A DNA stretch of 5,694 nt from positions 1 through 5,694 of the forward strand of contig WJJV01000101.1 of assembly GCA_014729495.1 (NCBI GenBank), written 5' to 3'. The DNA is from Candidatus Woesearchaeota archaeon. GTDB lineage: Archaea; Nanobdellota; Nanobdellia; Woesearchaeales; UBA12501. Under the pieces are notes generated by a model. The model was not told the origin of the DNA. It was given only the letters and a program-made list of their open reading frames with translations, and made no database searches. The translations under genes were made by a program, and so were the position numbers. Positions 1 through 3,467 of this stretch are shown here, one piece after another. The first letter of the stretch is position 1; every line of letters starts with the position of its first letter.

Positions 1-67
1 CTTTATTGTGGTTTATCTTCAACCATTTTCTAAAATCCTCTTTAGTGAATGCTGTTATTGTTTTCAT
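1..67 (-). CDS. YdeI/OmpD-associated-like protein, N-terminal end only
   Basis: A minus-strand gene begins with ATG at 67..65 and runs off the left edge. Only about 22 residues are visible, starting MKTITAFTKEDFRKWL. An N-terminus of the form (T/S)(K/R)E-x-(F/W)-R-x-WL-x-x-NH is characteristic of the YdeI/OmpD-associated family, small cytosolic proteins linked to bacteriocin protection in bacteria whose molecular role is poorly known. The start is supported by a TATA box about 25 bp upstream, which predicts a leaderless transcript. The gene lies 46 bp beyond the stop of the zinc-ribbon gene, in the same direction but with its own promoter. The family call rests on a short N-terminal match, so it is tentative. 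Confidence 0.5.
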   Translation of the reverse strand, partial: MKTITAFTKEDFRKWLKINHNK

Positions 68-86
68 AGTGTCATATATCTTTAAG

Positions 87-97
87 ATTTTATAAAA
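87..97 (-). promoter_or_regulatory. TATA box of the YdeI-like gene
   Basis: The minus strand reads TTTTATAAAAT here. The box is centred about 25 bp upstream of the ATG at 67, the archaeal spacing from TATA box to transcription start, so translation would begin at or next to the first transcribed base. It is also AT-rich enough to be chance, but other genes in this window repeat the same geometry. Confidence 0.55.
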
Positions 98-113
98 CTA
101 TCCCAGAACTAAC

Positions 114-431
114 TCAATTCACCTTCAATGCACGCATTATCTTATCAAGCTTCATATTTATCATTGCTATATCTTCTGCAGAAACTCCTGCTCCTTTAGA
201 TCCTGACGAACTTTCATGCTTCCTGAAGCAGTCACTGCAGTATATTGGTTTGCTGCTTGTTGGCCTGAACGGTACTTCGCTTCTTTTACCGCACTCATCG
301 CAGGTTATCTCATGCATCTCCAGCTTTCCTGAGCCCTTTTTAGGCCTTCTGCTGGATGAATCCCTGCTGAATCTTGAGGCCCTGTCAGCAAATTTGGGTT
401 CTCTCTTGTTATTTGTCCTTCTCTCTGCCAT
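114..431 (-). CDS. CxxC-x17-CxxC zinc-ribbon small protein
   Basis: This encodes a predicted 105-residue protein. Residues 1-35 are basic and low in complexity (many R, K, S), as expected of a disordered, possibly nucleic-acid-binding tail. Residues 44-68 form a single zinc ribbon with Cys44, Cys47, Cys65 and Cys68 and exactly 17 residues between the pairs, matching the widespread CxxC-x17-CxxC domain of unknown function. After a Ser/Gly linker, residues 84-103 form a short amphipathic helix (AEDIAMINMKLDKIMRAL) that could mediate oligomerisation. ATG 431 is preferred over an upstream in-frame TTG at 440 because the TATA box at 453-460 sits 25-26 bp from it. The gene is monocistronic by this reading. 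The substrate is unknown; RNA or DNA binding is inferred from the basic tail and ribbon only. Confidence 0.85.
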   Translation of the reverse strand: MAERRTNNKREPKFADRASRFSRDSSSRRPKKGSGKLEMHEITCDECGKRSEVPFRPTSSKPIYCSDCFRKHESSSGSKGAGVSAEDIAMINMKLDKIMRALKVN

Positions 432-452
432 ATAATGCAAGTATGCAGGTTC

Positions 453-460
453 ATTTATAA
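453..460 (-). promoter_or_regulatory. TATA box of the zinc-ribbon gene, with upstream dyad
   Basis: The minus strand reads TTATAAAT, centred 25-26 bp upstream of ATG 431, so the mRNA is predicted to be leaderless. Directly upstream, where TFB and regulators bind, lies a 5-bp inverted repeat (CCTAT 462-466 and ATAGG 473-477). Such a short dyad may be chance. Confidence 0.6.
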
Positions 461-499
461 ACCTATGGTATTATAGGCTCTCTTATTGCCAGAAAGAAA

Positions 500-559
500 C
501 TTTCAGACCTCAACAACTAACTCCTTGCCCTTGACTCTCAAAATCACTTCCTGGCCTTT
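500..559. repeat. 60-bp direct repeat, copy A
   Basis: This segment matches 1519-1578 at 58 of 60 positions; the mismatches are 528 C versus 1547 T and 542 A versus 1561 G. The repeat encodes, on the minus strand, the last 18 codons plus the stop of the AbrB-domain antitoxin. Identity ends abruptly at 560 and at 499. One mismatch is silent and the other changes Gly to Asp. The sharp ends suggest recombination or site-specific duplication rather than slow decay of a paralogue. Confidence 0.9.
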
Positions 560-646
560 GATGAATCTCACTGCATTTCTTGTACAGACTATTTCCATGC
601 GCAGAGGAGGTGCATATCCACTGTGTTTTTTCCGGGATTTATGCAT
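503..646 (-). CDS. 47-codon ORF with the C-terminus of an AbrB antitoxin
   Basis: This open frame starts at ATG 646 and ends at TGA 505..503. Its last 19 residues (KGQEVILRVKGKELVVEV region) are nearly identical to the C-terminal end of the AbrB-domain antitoxin at 1522-1827. Its first 28 residues (MHKSRKKHSGYAPPL onward) are basic and do not match that antitoxin, so the zinc finger and most of the AbrB fold are missing. A TATA-like TTATTTAA at 671-678 lies about 28 bp upstream of the ATG, so the frame could be transcribed. It is either a displaced 3' end left by insertion of an element, with a new start joined on, or a decayed antitoxin copy. A functional DNA-binding protein seems unlikely, although a dimerising fragment that interferes with the full-length antitoxin is conceivable. 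Confidence 0.4.
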   Translation of the reverse strand: MHKSRKKHSGYAPPLRMEIVCTRNAVRFIKGQEVILRVKGKELVVEV

Positions 647-670
647 GATATCCAAACCCCACAGCAACAC

Positions 671-678
671 TTAAATAA
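671..678. promoter_or_regulatory. Shared palindromic-like TATA box, possibly bidirectional
   Basis: TTAAATAA reads as TTATTTAA on the other strand. Its centre is 25-26 bp before ATG 700 on the plus strand and about 28 bp before ATG 646 on the minus strand. Both distances fit leaderless archaeal transcripts. The flanks that would set direction through TFB are ambiguous, so one box could fire both ways. Confidence 0.5.
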
Positions 679-699
679 CCCTTATCTTCACGAACCAGA

Positions 700-1313
700 A
701 TGAACAAATTCAGTTTCAACTTTGGGGTGGACATAAGCGGAACACCTTATTCCAACACAACATTAGGATTAGGATGTTTTGAGACCAGAAGATACAATAA
801 GATATTAAATGACCTTAACAGATCGTTCCCTGAGTTCAGAAGATCAAGAAACAAGGGATGCACTCTAAAGAAGAACAAATTGAAGGATGTAATAAAGTTT
901 CTTGATGACAGCAAAGTCCATATGTATGTGCTGCCATTCAAAGGAGAAGACTGGAATTATCACAAACAGAGATATGGTCAGAAGGGTTTCTTTAAAGAAA
1001 AGATTATGGCTTGCTTATACTTTATGATACTTTCAAAAGCCTCAAGAGCAGGGTATAAGAACAATGTCCTGATTGATAATGACTCATGGATGAATCTGCA
1101 TAAAGCTCTTCATGGTGCAAGAAACTGGCAAATGCAAATAGATATGATTTTGACTTCTCAATAGGATATGCTACACAGAATGATATGATAAGGATAGTGG
1201 ACTTTATAGCTTCTTCATACAGCAGGGTTAACAGAAAGACCTTAGAGAAATTAGAGCACTTTAAGATATTAAACAGCGAGATTCCTGGTGATTATCTCAG
1301 AAAAGTATTCTAA
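700..1313 (+). pseudogene. DUF3800-like RNase H-fold protein, frameshifted
   Basis: The frame from ATG 700 runs 154 codons to TAG 1162-1164, but the protein clearly continues in the frame one base back. From about 1131 that frame reads NANRYDFDFSIGYATQND and goes on to TAA 1311-1313. Loss of one base just after the Trp codon at 1126-1128 explains it; the intact product would be about 204 residues. The layout resembles DUF3800, an RNase H-like family: a first strand with Asp11 (FGVDISGT), a central strand with Asp126 (VLIDND), and a C-terminal NDMIRIVDFIASSYSR that matches the DUF3800 Q-L-A-D-L-I-A helix. DUF3800 proteins are presumed nucleases often found in mobile or defence regions. The break removes the last acidic helix, so the encoded 154-residue product should be inactive. 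No slippery heptamer is present at the junction, and a read error cannot be excluded. The family call is by motif layout only. Confidence 0.7.
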
Positions 1314-1338
1314 AAAAAAGAAAAAATGGGCAATGCCC
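1312..1338 (-). terminator. Hairpin plus U-tract terminator reading leftward
   Basis: On the minus strand a GGGC/GCCC stem (1335-1338 with 1328-1331, loop ATT) is followed within one base by six T, one C and eight T (1326-1312). This is the most terminator-like site in the window, and U-tracts alone can stop archaeal RNA polymerase. It would end transcripts of TA locus 1, about 185 nt past the antitoxin stop, and it abuts the stop codon of the opposing DUF3800-like gene. Confidence 0.6.
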
Positions 1339-1384
1339 CTCATCCCCTATAGGCGACCTGGACGACCAGATGGGCATCCTATAG
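1326..1384 (-). other. Candidate structured RNA with pseudoknot potential
   Basis: This GC-rich island lies in AT-rich surroundings. On the minus strand CTATAGG (1384-1378) pairs with CCTATAG (1353-1347). It encloses a CTGG/CCAG hairpin with a 4-base loop (1369-1366 with 1361-1358) and the free segment ATGCCC (1377-1372). That segment can pair with GGGCAT (1338-1333) downstream of the stem, giving an H-type pseudoknot whose two helices abut directly. The same GGGC also forms the 5' arm of the terminator hairpin at 1328-1338, so the two folds exclude each other. No known riboswitch or ribozyme class is recognised. The plus strand could fold the same way, but it lacks a U-tract. Confidence 0.4.
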
Positions 1385-1452
1385 AGTCCATTTAGCAGTT
1401 ATACACTAAATATACCGCAAGTATTATTATGATCAACTCATATTTATATTTT

Positions 1453-1475
1453 ACTGAAAAAAGTACCTTTTTAGT
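1453..1475. repeat. Bulged inverted repeat in intergenic region
   Basis: AAAAAG (1458-1463) and CTTTTT (1467-1472) flank a TAC loop. Outside a two-base bulge, ACT (1453-1455) also pairs with AGT (1473-1475). On the minus strand the six-T run makes this a possible first terminator about 50 nt after the antitoxin stop. The remaining 1385-1518 sequence is AT-rich and holds no gene that I can support. Confidence 0.4.
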
Positions 1476-1498
1476 ATATTAGGATAGTATCTATTCTA

Positions 1499-1510
1499 GT
1501 GGATCTCCAC
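1499..1510. repeat. Short perfect inverted repeat beside the direct repeat
   Basis: GTGGA and TCCAC flank a TC centre, ending 8 bp before direct-repeat copy B. No counterpart is seen beside copy A. It could be a protein-binding site at the element edge or chance. Confidence 0.3.
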
Positions 1511-1518
1511 ACAAATCT

Positions 1519-1578
1519 CTTTCAGACCTCAACAACTAACTCCTTGTCCTTGACTCTCAAGATCACTTCCTGGCCTTT
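1519..1578. repeat. 60-bp direct repeat, copy B
   Basis: This is the partner of 500-559 in the same orientation, with starts 1019 bp apart. It forms the intact 3' end of the antitoxin gene and reaches 3 bp past its stop codon. If the 60-bp segments are attachment-site copies, this copy rebuilds the gene and copy A is the displaced chromosomal end. Confidence 0.9.
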
Positions 1579-1827
1579 CTTTATGTCAAACACAGAACTT
1601 ACCTCTTTAGGAAGCCTCATCACAAGAGAGCTTCCCAAAGCACCTACCTTGACAGGAATGCCTTTCTTGAGCTTATTATAGACAAGGACCTTGTTTATAT
1701 CATCTCCTTCATAATACTCCTCACTGCACTTAGGGCATTTCCATCCTCTTACTTCAAACCCCATTATATTGAATACTCTTTGCCTGGTATTCACGATTGA
1801 GTTGCATTTGTAGCATTTTGTCTTCAT
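1522..1827 (-). CDS. TA locus 1 antitoxin: YgiT/MqsA-type zinc finger plus AbrB domain
   Basis: This 101-residue protein is inferred to neutralise the toxin encoded just upstream and to repress their shared promoter. The N-terminal zinc finger has Cys5, Cys8, Cys31 and Cys34 (CYKC ... WKCPKC), as in MqsA/YgiT antitoxins, where this region contacts the toxin. From about residue 56 a SpoVT/AbrB swapped-hairpin DNA-binding domain follows: VKVGALGSSLVMRLPKEV is the typical G-x-S-x-x-x-R-I/L-P-K-E core, followed by KKGQEV. Classical MqsA carries an Xre-type HTH instead, so this is a domain variant. ATG 1827 overlaps the toxin stop as ATGA and removes 35 non-conserved residues that a longer frame would add. 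Its last 57 bases lie in direct-repeat copy B. Confidence 0.85.
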   Translation of the reverse strand: MKTKCYKCNSIVNTRQRVFNIMGFEVRGWKCPKCSEEYYEGDDINKVLVYNKLKKGIPVKVGALGSSLVMRLPKEVSSVFDIKKGQEVILRVKDKELVVEV

Positions 1828-2084
1828 TTTCTTGTAAACCTTCCGGCATGTATCAATGTCCAGTATGATTCTTCTTTTCTGTGATTCAGGGCGATAACAG
1901 CCTTTATCACTTTGCTGCCCTTCACAAGGCATCTCTCAACAATATCTTTTCTCCTCTTTTGAGGTTCAAATCCTATCTCAAGCACTTCAAGGATGTCATA
2001 AATGTCAAGATTCTCCTTGAGCATCTCATGATAAGCTGACCTTGTAACCTCAATTCTCAATCCCCTGTATCTCACTCCAAACAT
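1824..2084 (-). CDS. TA locus 1 toxin, DUF4258-like
   Basis: This encodes an 86-residue basic protein. Residues 17-40 (SAYHEMLKENLDIYDILEVLEIGFE) match the DUF4258 pattern of a His-containing helix followed by I/V-x-D-V/I-x-E-V-L-x-x-G. Residues 50-82 (ERCLVKGSKVIKAVIAL ... YWTLIHAGRF) form the paired strands that follow in that family. DUF4258 proteins resemble MqsR/RelE-fold toxins, inferred mRNA interferases, and are often encoded next to YgiT-type zinc-finger proteins, as here. Toxin-first order and the 4-bp ATGA overlap with the antitoxin match mqsRA. ATG 2084 is chosen over a TTG one codon upstream. A leader of about 25 nt is predicted from the TATA box; AAGGT about 10 nt before the ATG is a weak Shine-Dalgarno match. 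The mechanism is inferred. Confidence 0.75.
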   Translation of the reverse strand: MFGVRYRGLRIEVTRSAYHEMLKENLDIYDILEVLEIGFEPQKRRKDIVERCLVKGSKVIKAVIALNHRKEESYWTLIHAGRFTRK

Positions 2085-2097
2085 CAAAGATACCTTG

Positions 2098-2129
2098 GGA
2101 TATCCTACTTGATATCTTATAGGATATCC
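2098..2129. promoter_or_regulatory. Operator array of three GATATC palindromes, 12 bp apart
   Basis: GGATATCC (2098-2105), GATATC (2111-2116) and GGATATCC (2122-2129) are palindromes whose centres are exactly 12 bp apart. They lie between the TATA box at 2133-2140 and the toxin start and cover the predicted transcription start near 2110. Protein bound here would block initiation. The AbrB-domain antitoxin is the natural candidate, giving autoregulation as in other TA operons; this is inference. Confidence 0.65.
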
Positions 2130-2132
2130 TCA

Positions 2133-2140
2133 TATTTAAA
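2133..2140 (-). promoter_or_regulatory. TATA box of TA locus 1
   Basis: The minus strand reads TTTAAATA, the archaeal consensus. It predicts a start near 2110 and a leader of about 25 nt. A second, weaker box (ATATAAAG, about 2167-2175) lies upstream and could give a longer transcript. The 165-bp gap to TA locus 2 otherwise holds no gene that I can support. Confidence 0.6.
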
Positions 2141-2219
2141 TCTTTCCATAATCAAGCAGATTGTCCTTTATATGCCTTTGCCAGCAAAAACCAGAACATC
2201 TCCGGATAATAAAGGAAGA

Positions 2220-2233
2220 TTTTCAGAAAAAGA
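2220..2233 (-). terminator. U-rich terminator of TA locus 2
   Basis: About 20 nt past the toxin stop, the minus strand has a CTCTTTTTCTGAAAATC stretch with a five-T run and no strong hairpin. This fits the U-tract termination typical of archaea. A second run (GGTTTTTGC, about 2184-2192) lies further on. Confidence 0.4.
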
Positions 2234-2252
2234 GCAGTATTCAGGATAATTT

Positions 2253-2591
2253 TCAGAACCCTTCCTCACCAACCATTCTCAGGACATCCTTTATCTCGTC
2301 TATAACCTTCTGCTGATTCTTTTTTCCTGACATGCGCACAAACTTTATCAGAAGATCCTTCAGCTCAGAAGACAATAAGAACTTGATCTTATACCTGTCT
2401 GCAATAAAGTAAAACCCGTACTTCTTGTATCTTATTTCCTTCACAATAACATTTCCAACAGCACATACCTCTTTTCCTTTCTTTGGATTGTCCTTAAGAG
2501 CAGACATAAGAGAGAATATCTCAACAGATTCAGCCTTGAATGCCCTGTTGATCTGCTTTTCAAGATCAGAAGTGATTATTACTTTTGCCAT
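2253..2591 (-). CDS. TA locus 2 probable toxin, RelE/ParE-like fold
   Basis: This encodes 112 residues. The centre carries the layout of RelE/ParE-superfamily toxins: an N-P-x-x-G-K motif (residues 35-40, NPKKGK) after a helix, then a strand with K-E-I-R-Y-K-x-x-x-F-Y-F-I (51-63), which resembles the K-E-L-R ... R-F-Y segment of those toxins. A Lys-rich helical C-terminal tail (78-112) extends beyond the usual fold. It is probably a ribosome-dependent RNase or gyrase-type poison, but no catalytic set can be assigned with certainty. The gene overlaps the upstream antitoxin gene by 13 bp in another frame, which implies coupled translation. ATG 2591 is the only sensible start. It could instead be a toxin-like host factor; pairing with the small upstream protein is the main support. 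Confidence 0.6.
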   Translation of the reverse strand: MAKVIITSDLEKQINRAFKAESVEIFSLMSALKDNPKKGKEVCAVGNVIVKEIRYKKYGFYFIADRYKIKFLLSSELKDLLIKFVRMSGKKNQQKVIDEIKDVLRMVGEEGF

Positions 2592-2782
2592 CTCTTTTTT
2601 GCTTTCTTCAAAGCATCTGATACAGGTACTGTGTCTCTTTCATCCATAAGAAGCTCCTGCAGCTGTCTGTCTTTAGCGCTTTTCAGCAGTCTTTCAAGTA
2701 TGTCATCATAGGTCTCGCCTTTAGCTCCGAATTCCCTTATCTCATTCCTTGTCCTTTCAGATATTGCTATTGTTGTGCTCAT
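2579..2782 (-). CDS. TA locus 2 antitoxin, VapB/DUF7557-like
   Basis: This encodes a 67-residue protein. MSTTIAIS is a short beta strand, followed by ERTRNEIREFG and GETYDDILERLLKSA helices. This is the ribbon-helix-helix arrangement of archaeal VapB/DUF7557 antitoxins, in which the strand pairs in a dimer to contact DNA and the Lys-rich C-terminus (residues 52-67) binds the toxin. ATG 2782 is chosen because the family begins M-x-T-T-I and because a GGTGA Shine-Dalgarno sequence lies 5 nt upstream. An in-frame ATG at 2794 would be leaderless from the TATA box and adds only four residues (MVTI); a longer start at 2809 lies upstream of the predicted transcription start. The 3' end overlaps the toxin gene by 13 bp. 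Confidence 0.75.
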   Translation of the reverse strand: MSTTIAISERTRNEIREFGAKGETYDDILERLLKSAKDRQLQELLMDERDTVPVSDALKKAKKRWQK

Positions 2783-2815
2783 TATAGTCACCATAATTAT
2801 TATAATCATTATAGT
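2780..2815. repeat. AT-rich repeats in the TA locus 2 leader, possible operator
   Basis: CATTATAGT occurs at 2780-2788 and again at 2807-2815, 27 bp apart, with CATAATTATTATAAT between them. They flank the predicted transcription start and antitoxin start codon, where an RHH antitoxin would bind to repress its operon. The sequence is so AT-rich that chance similarity is a real alternative. Confidence 0.4.
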
Positions 2816-2823
2816 TTATAAAG
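2815..2823 (-). promoter_or_regulatory. TATA box of TA locus 2
   Basis: The minus strand reads CTTTATAAA, placing the start near 2793 and leaving about 10 nt of leader before ATG 2782. It lies in the divergent gap to the lipoprotein gene (2783-2941); that gap has no other gene that I can see. Confidence 0.55.
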
Positions 2824-2914
2824 TTTTTGATTTTCATGCAGCATATTAAAAGAAAAGTCTTTACATGCATTTACCAAAGAAATACAGAGCATCTCCAAAC
2901 AGAACTGCAAAACC

Positions 2915-2922
2915 TTTTTATA
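2915..2922 (+). promoter_or_regulatory. TATA box of the lipoprotein gene
   Basis: TTTTTATA is centred 23-26 bp upstream of the two adjacent ATG codons (2942, 2945), so the transcript is predicted to be leaderless. Confidence 0.6.
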
Positions 2923-2941
2923 CCTCTTCAACCCAATTCCC

Positions 2942-3322
2942 ATGATGAAACCAGTATACATAATCATAATGGCAGTATTCCTGATAGCCTGCTCTTCTGA
3001 GCCAGAGCTGATTGTAGAGCCAACTCCAACAGAGCCTGTTCCAGAGCCCAAGATGATTGACTGCTCTAATTTCTTCATTGATGTCACAGCCTGCCGTGAT
3101 GACCACACTGTGGTCTACTCAATAACAGGCAATGCTCCTTTCCATTACCAGTTTGTAGGATTAGGTGCAACTCCTTTCCAGGATGATTTCAAAGAGATAA
3201 ACACAACACATCAAGGAAGCATACAGACTGGCCAAAGACTGCAGACCATTGTCATCAATCCTTATCTGGATGGAGTTATGTGCAAAGAAGCTTCTGTTCA
3301 GATTACACTGGATGAATGCTAG
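2942..3322 (+). CDS. Small lipoprotein with a beta-sandwich-like domain
   Basis: This encodes 126 residues. Residues 1-16 are a short signal peptide (MMKPVYIIIMAVFLIA) ending in an LIAC lipobox, with Cys17 as the expected lipidation site, so the protein should be anchored to the outer face of the membrane. A Pro/Glu-rich spacer follows (about 20-37, repeats of E-P-x-P). The remainder (about 40-126) has four Cys (42, 52, 114 and 126), enough for two disulphides. Its alternating pattern with a G-x-A-P-F-x-Y-x-F core and a terminal C-x-x-A-x-V-x-I strand resembles Ig/SprB-type beta-sandwich repeats of surface proteins. ATG 2945 is an equally possible start. The gene stands alone between two TA loci. 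Ligand or partner is unknown. Confidence 0.75.
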   Translation: MMKPVYIIIMAVFLIACSSEPELIVEPTPTEPVPEPKMIDCSNFFIDVTACRDDHTVVYSITGNAPFHYQFVGLGATPFQDDFKEINTTHQGSIQTGQRLQTIVINPYLDGVMCKEASVQITLDEC

Positions 3323-3347
3323 TTCTTCCGGATTTCCCGGATGTTAC

Positions 3348-3367
3348 CACAAGACACTGGACTTGTG
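3348..3367. repeat. Inverted repeat after the lipoprotein gene
   Basis: CACAAG (3348-3353) and CTTGTG (3362-3367) flank an 8-base loop about 25 bp past the stop. There is no T-run after it, so it is only a weak terminator or binding-site candidate. Just before it CCGGAT occurs twice, 9 bp apart (3328 and 3337). Confidence 0.3.
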
Positions 3368-3412
3368 CAGGCGATAAGCATAAGAATATTCTATATTCTG
3401 AGAAACAAAAGG

Positions 3413-3420
3413 TTTAAATA
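3413..3420 (+). promoter_or_regulatory. TATA box of TA locus 3
   Basis: TTTAAATA is the archaeal consensus. It predicts transcription from about 3442, giving a leader of about 25 nt, unlike the leaderless genes nearby. Confidence 0.65.
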
Positions 3421-3449
3421 ATAGATATAACCTATAATGTTATATCTAT
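3421..3449. promoter_or_regulatory. TA locus 3 operator dyad 1
   Basis: This is a perfect 11-bp inverted repeat, ATAGATATAAC (3421-3431) and GTTATATCTAT (3439-3449), with a 7-base centre. It fills the space between the TATA box and the predicted start site, so a bound dimer would block polymerase. It contains TATAAC/GTTATA half-sites that recur 21 bp later in dyad 2. Confidence 0.75.
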
Positions 3450-3466
3450 AACCTCAGAGGTTATAG
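3446..3466. promoter_or_regulatory. TA locus 3 operator dyad 2 covering the Shine-Dalgarno sequence
   Basis: CTATAACCTC (3446-3455) and GAGGTTATAG (3457-3466) form a perfect 10-bp inverted repeat around one base. Its centre is 21 bp, two helical turns, from that of dyad 1. The right arm contains GAGGT, a Shine-Dalgarno sequence 6 nt before ATG 3468. In RNA the arms could form a 9-bp stem with a 3-nt loop that hides it. Confidence 0.75.
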
Positions 3467-3467
3467 A

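Noticed and set aside
1120..1145. Programmed -1 frameshift in the DUF3800-like gene
   Set aside because: There is no slippery X-XXY-YYZ heptamer or clear downstream stimulator next to the junction.
1326..1384. HDV-like, ZTP or preQ1-type RNA class for the structured element
   Set aside because: Helix order or conserved loop bases do not match those classes as far as I can judge by eye; left as unclassified.
1828..1932. Upstream extension of the AbrB antitoxin by 35 codons
   Set aside because: It lies inside the toxin gene, the added residues resemble no family, and ATG 1827 gives the classical ATGA coupling.
2809..3108. Minus-strand open frames opposite the lipoprotein gene
   Set aside because: They are antisense to a gene with signal peptide, lipobox and promoter, have unnatural composition and lack a promoter of their own.
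3341..3421. 26-codon plus-strand ORF (MLPQDTGLVQAIS...) before TA locus 3
   Set aside because: It is short, has no promoter or SD, and runs into the TA locus 3 TATA box; probably chance.
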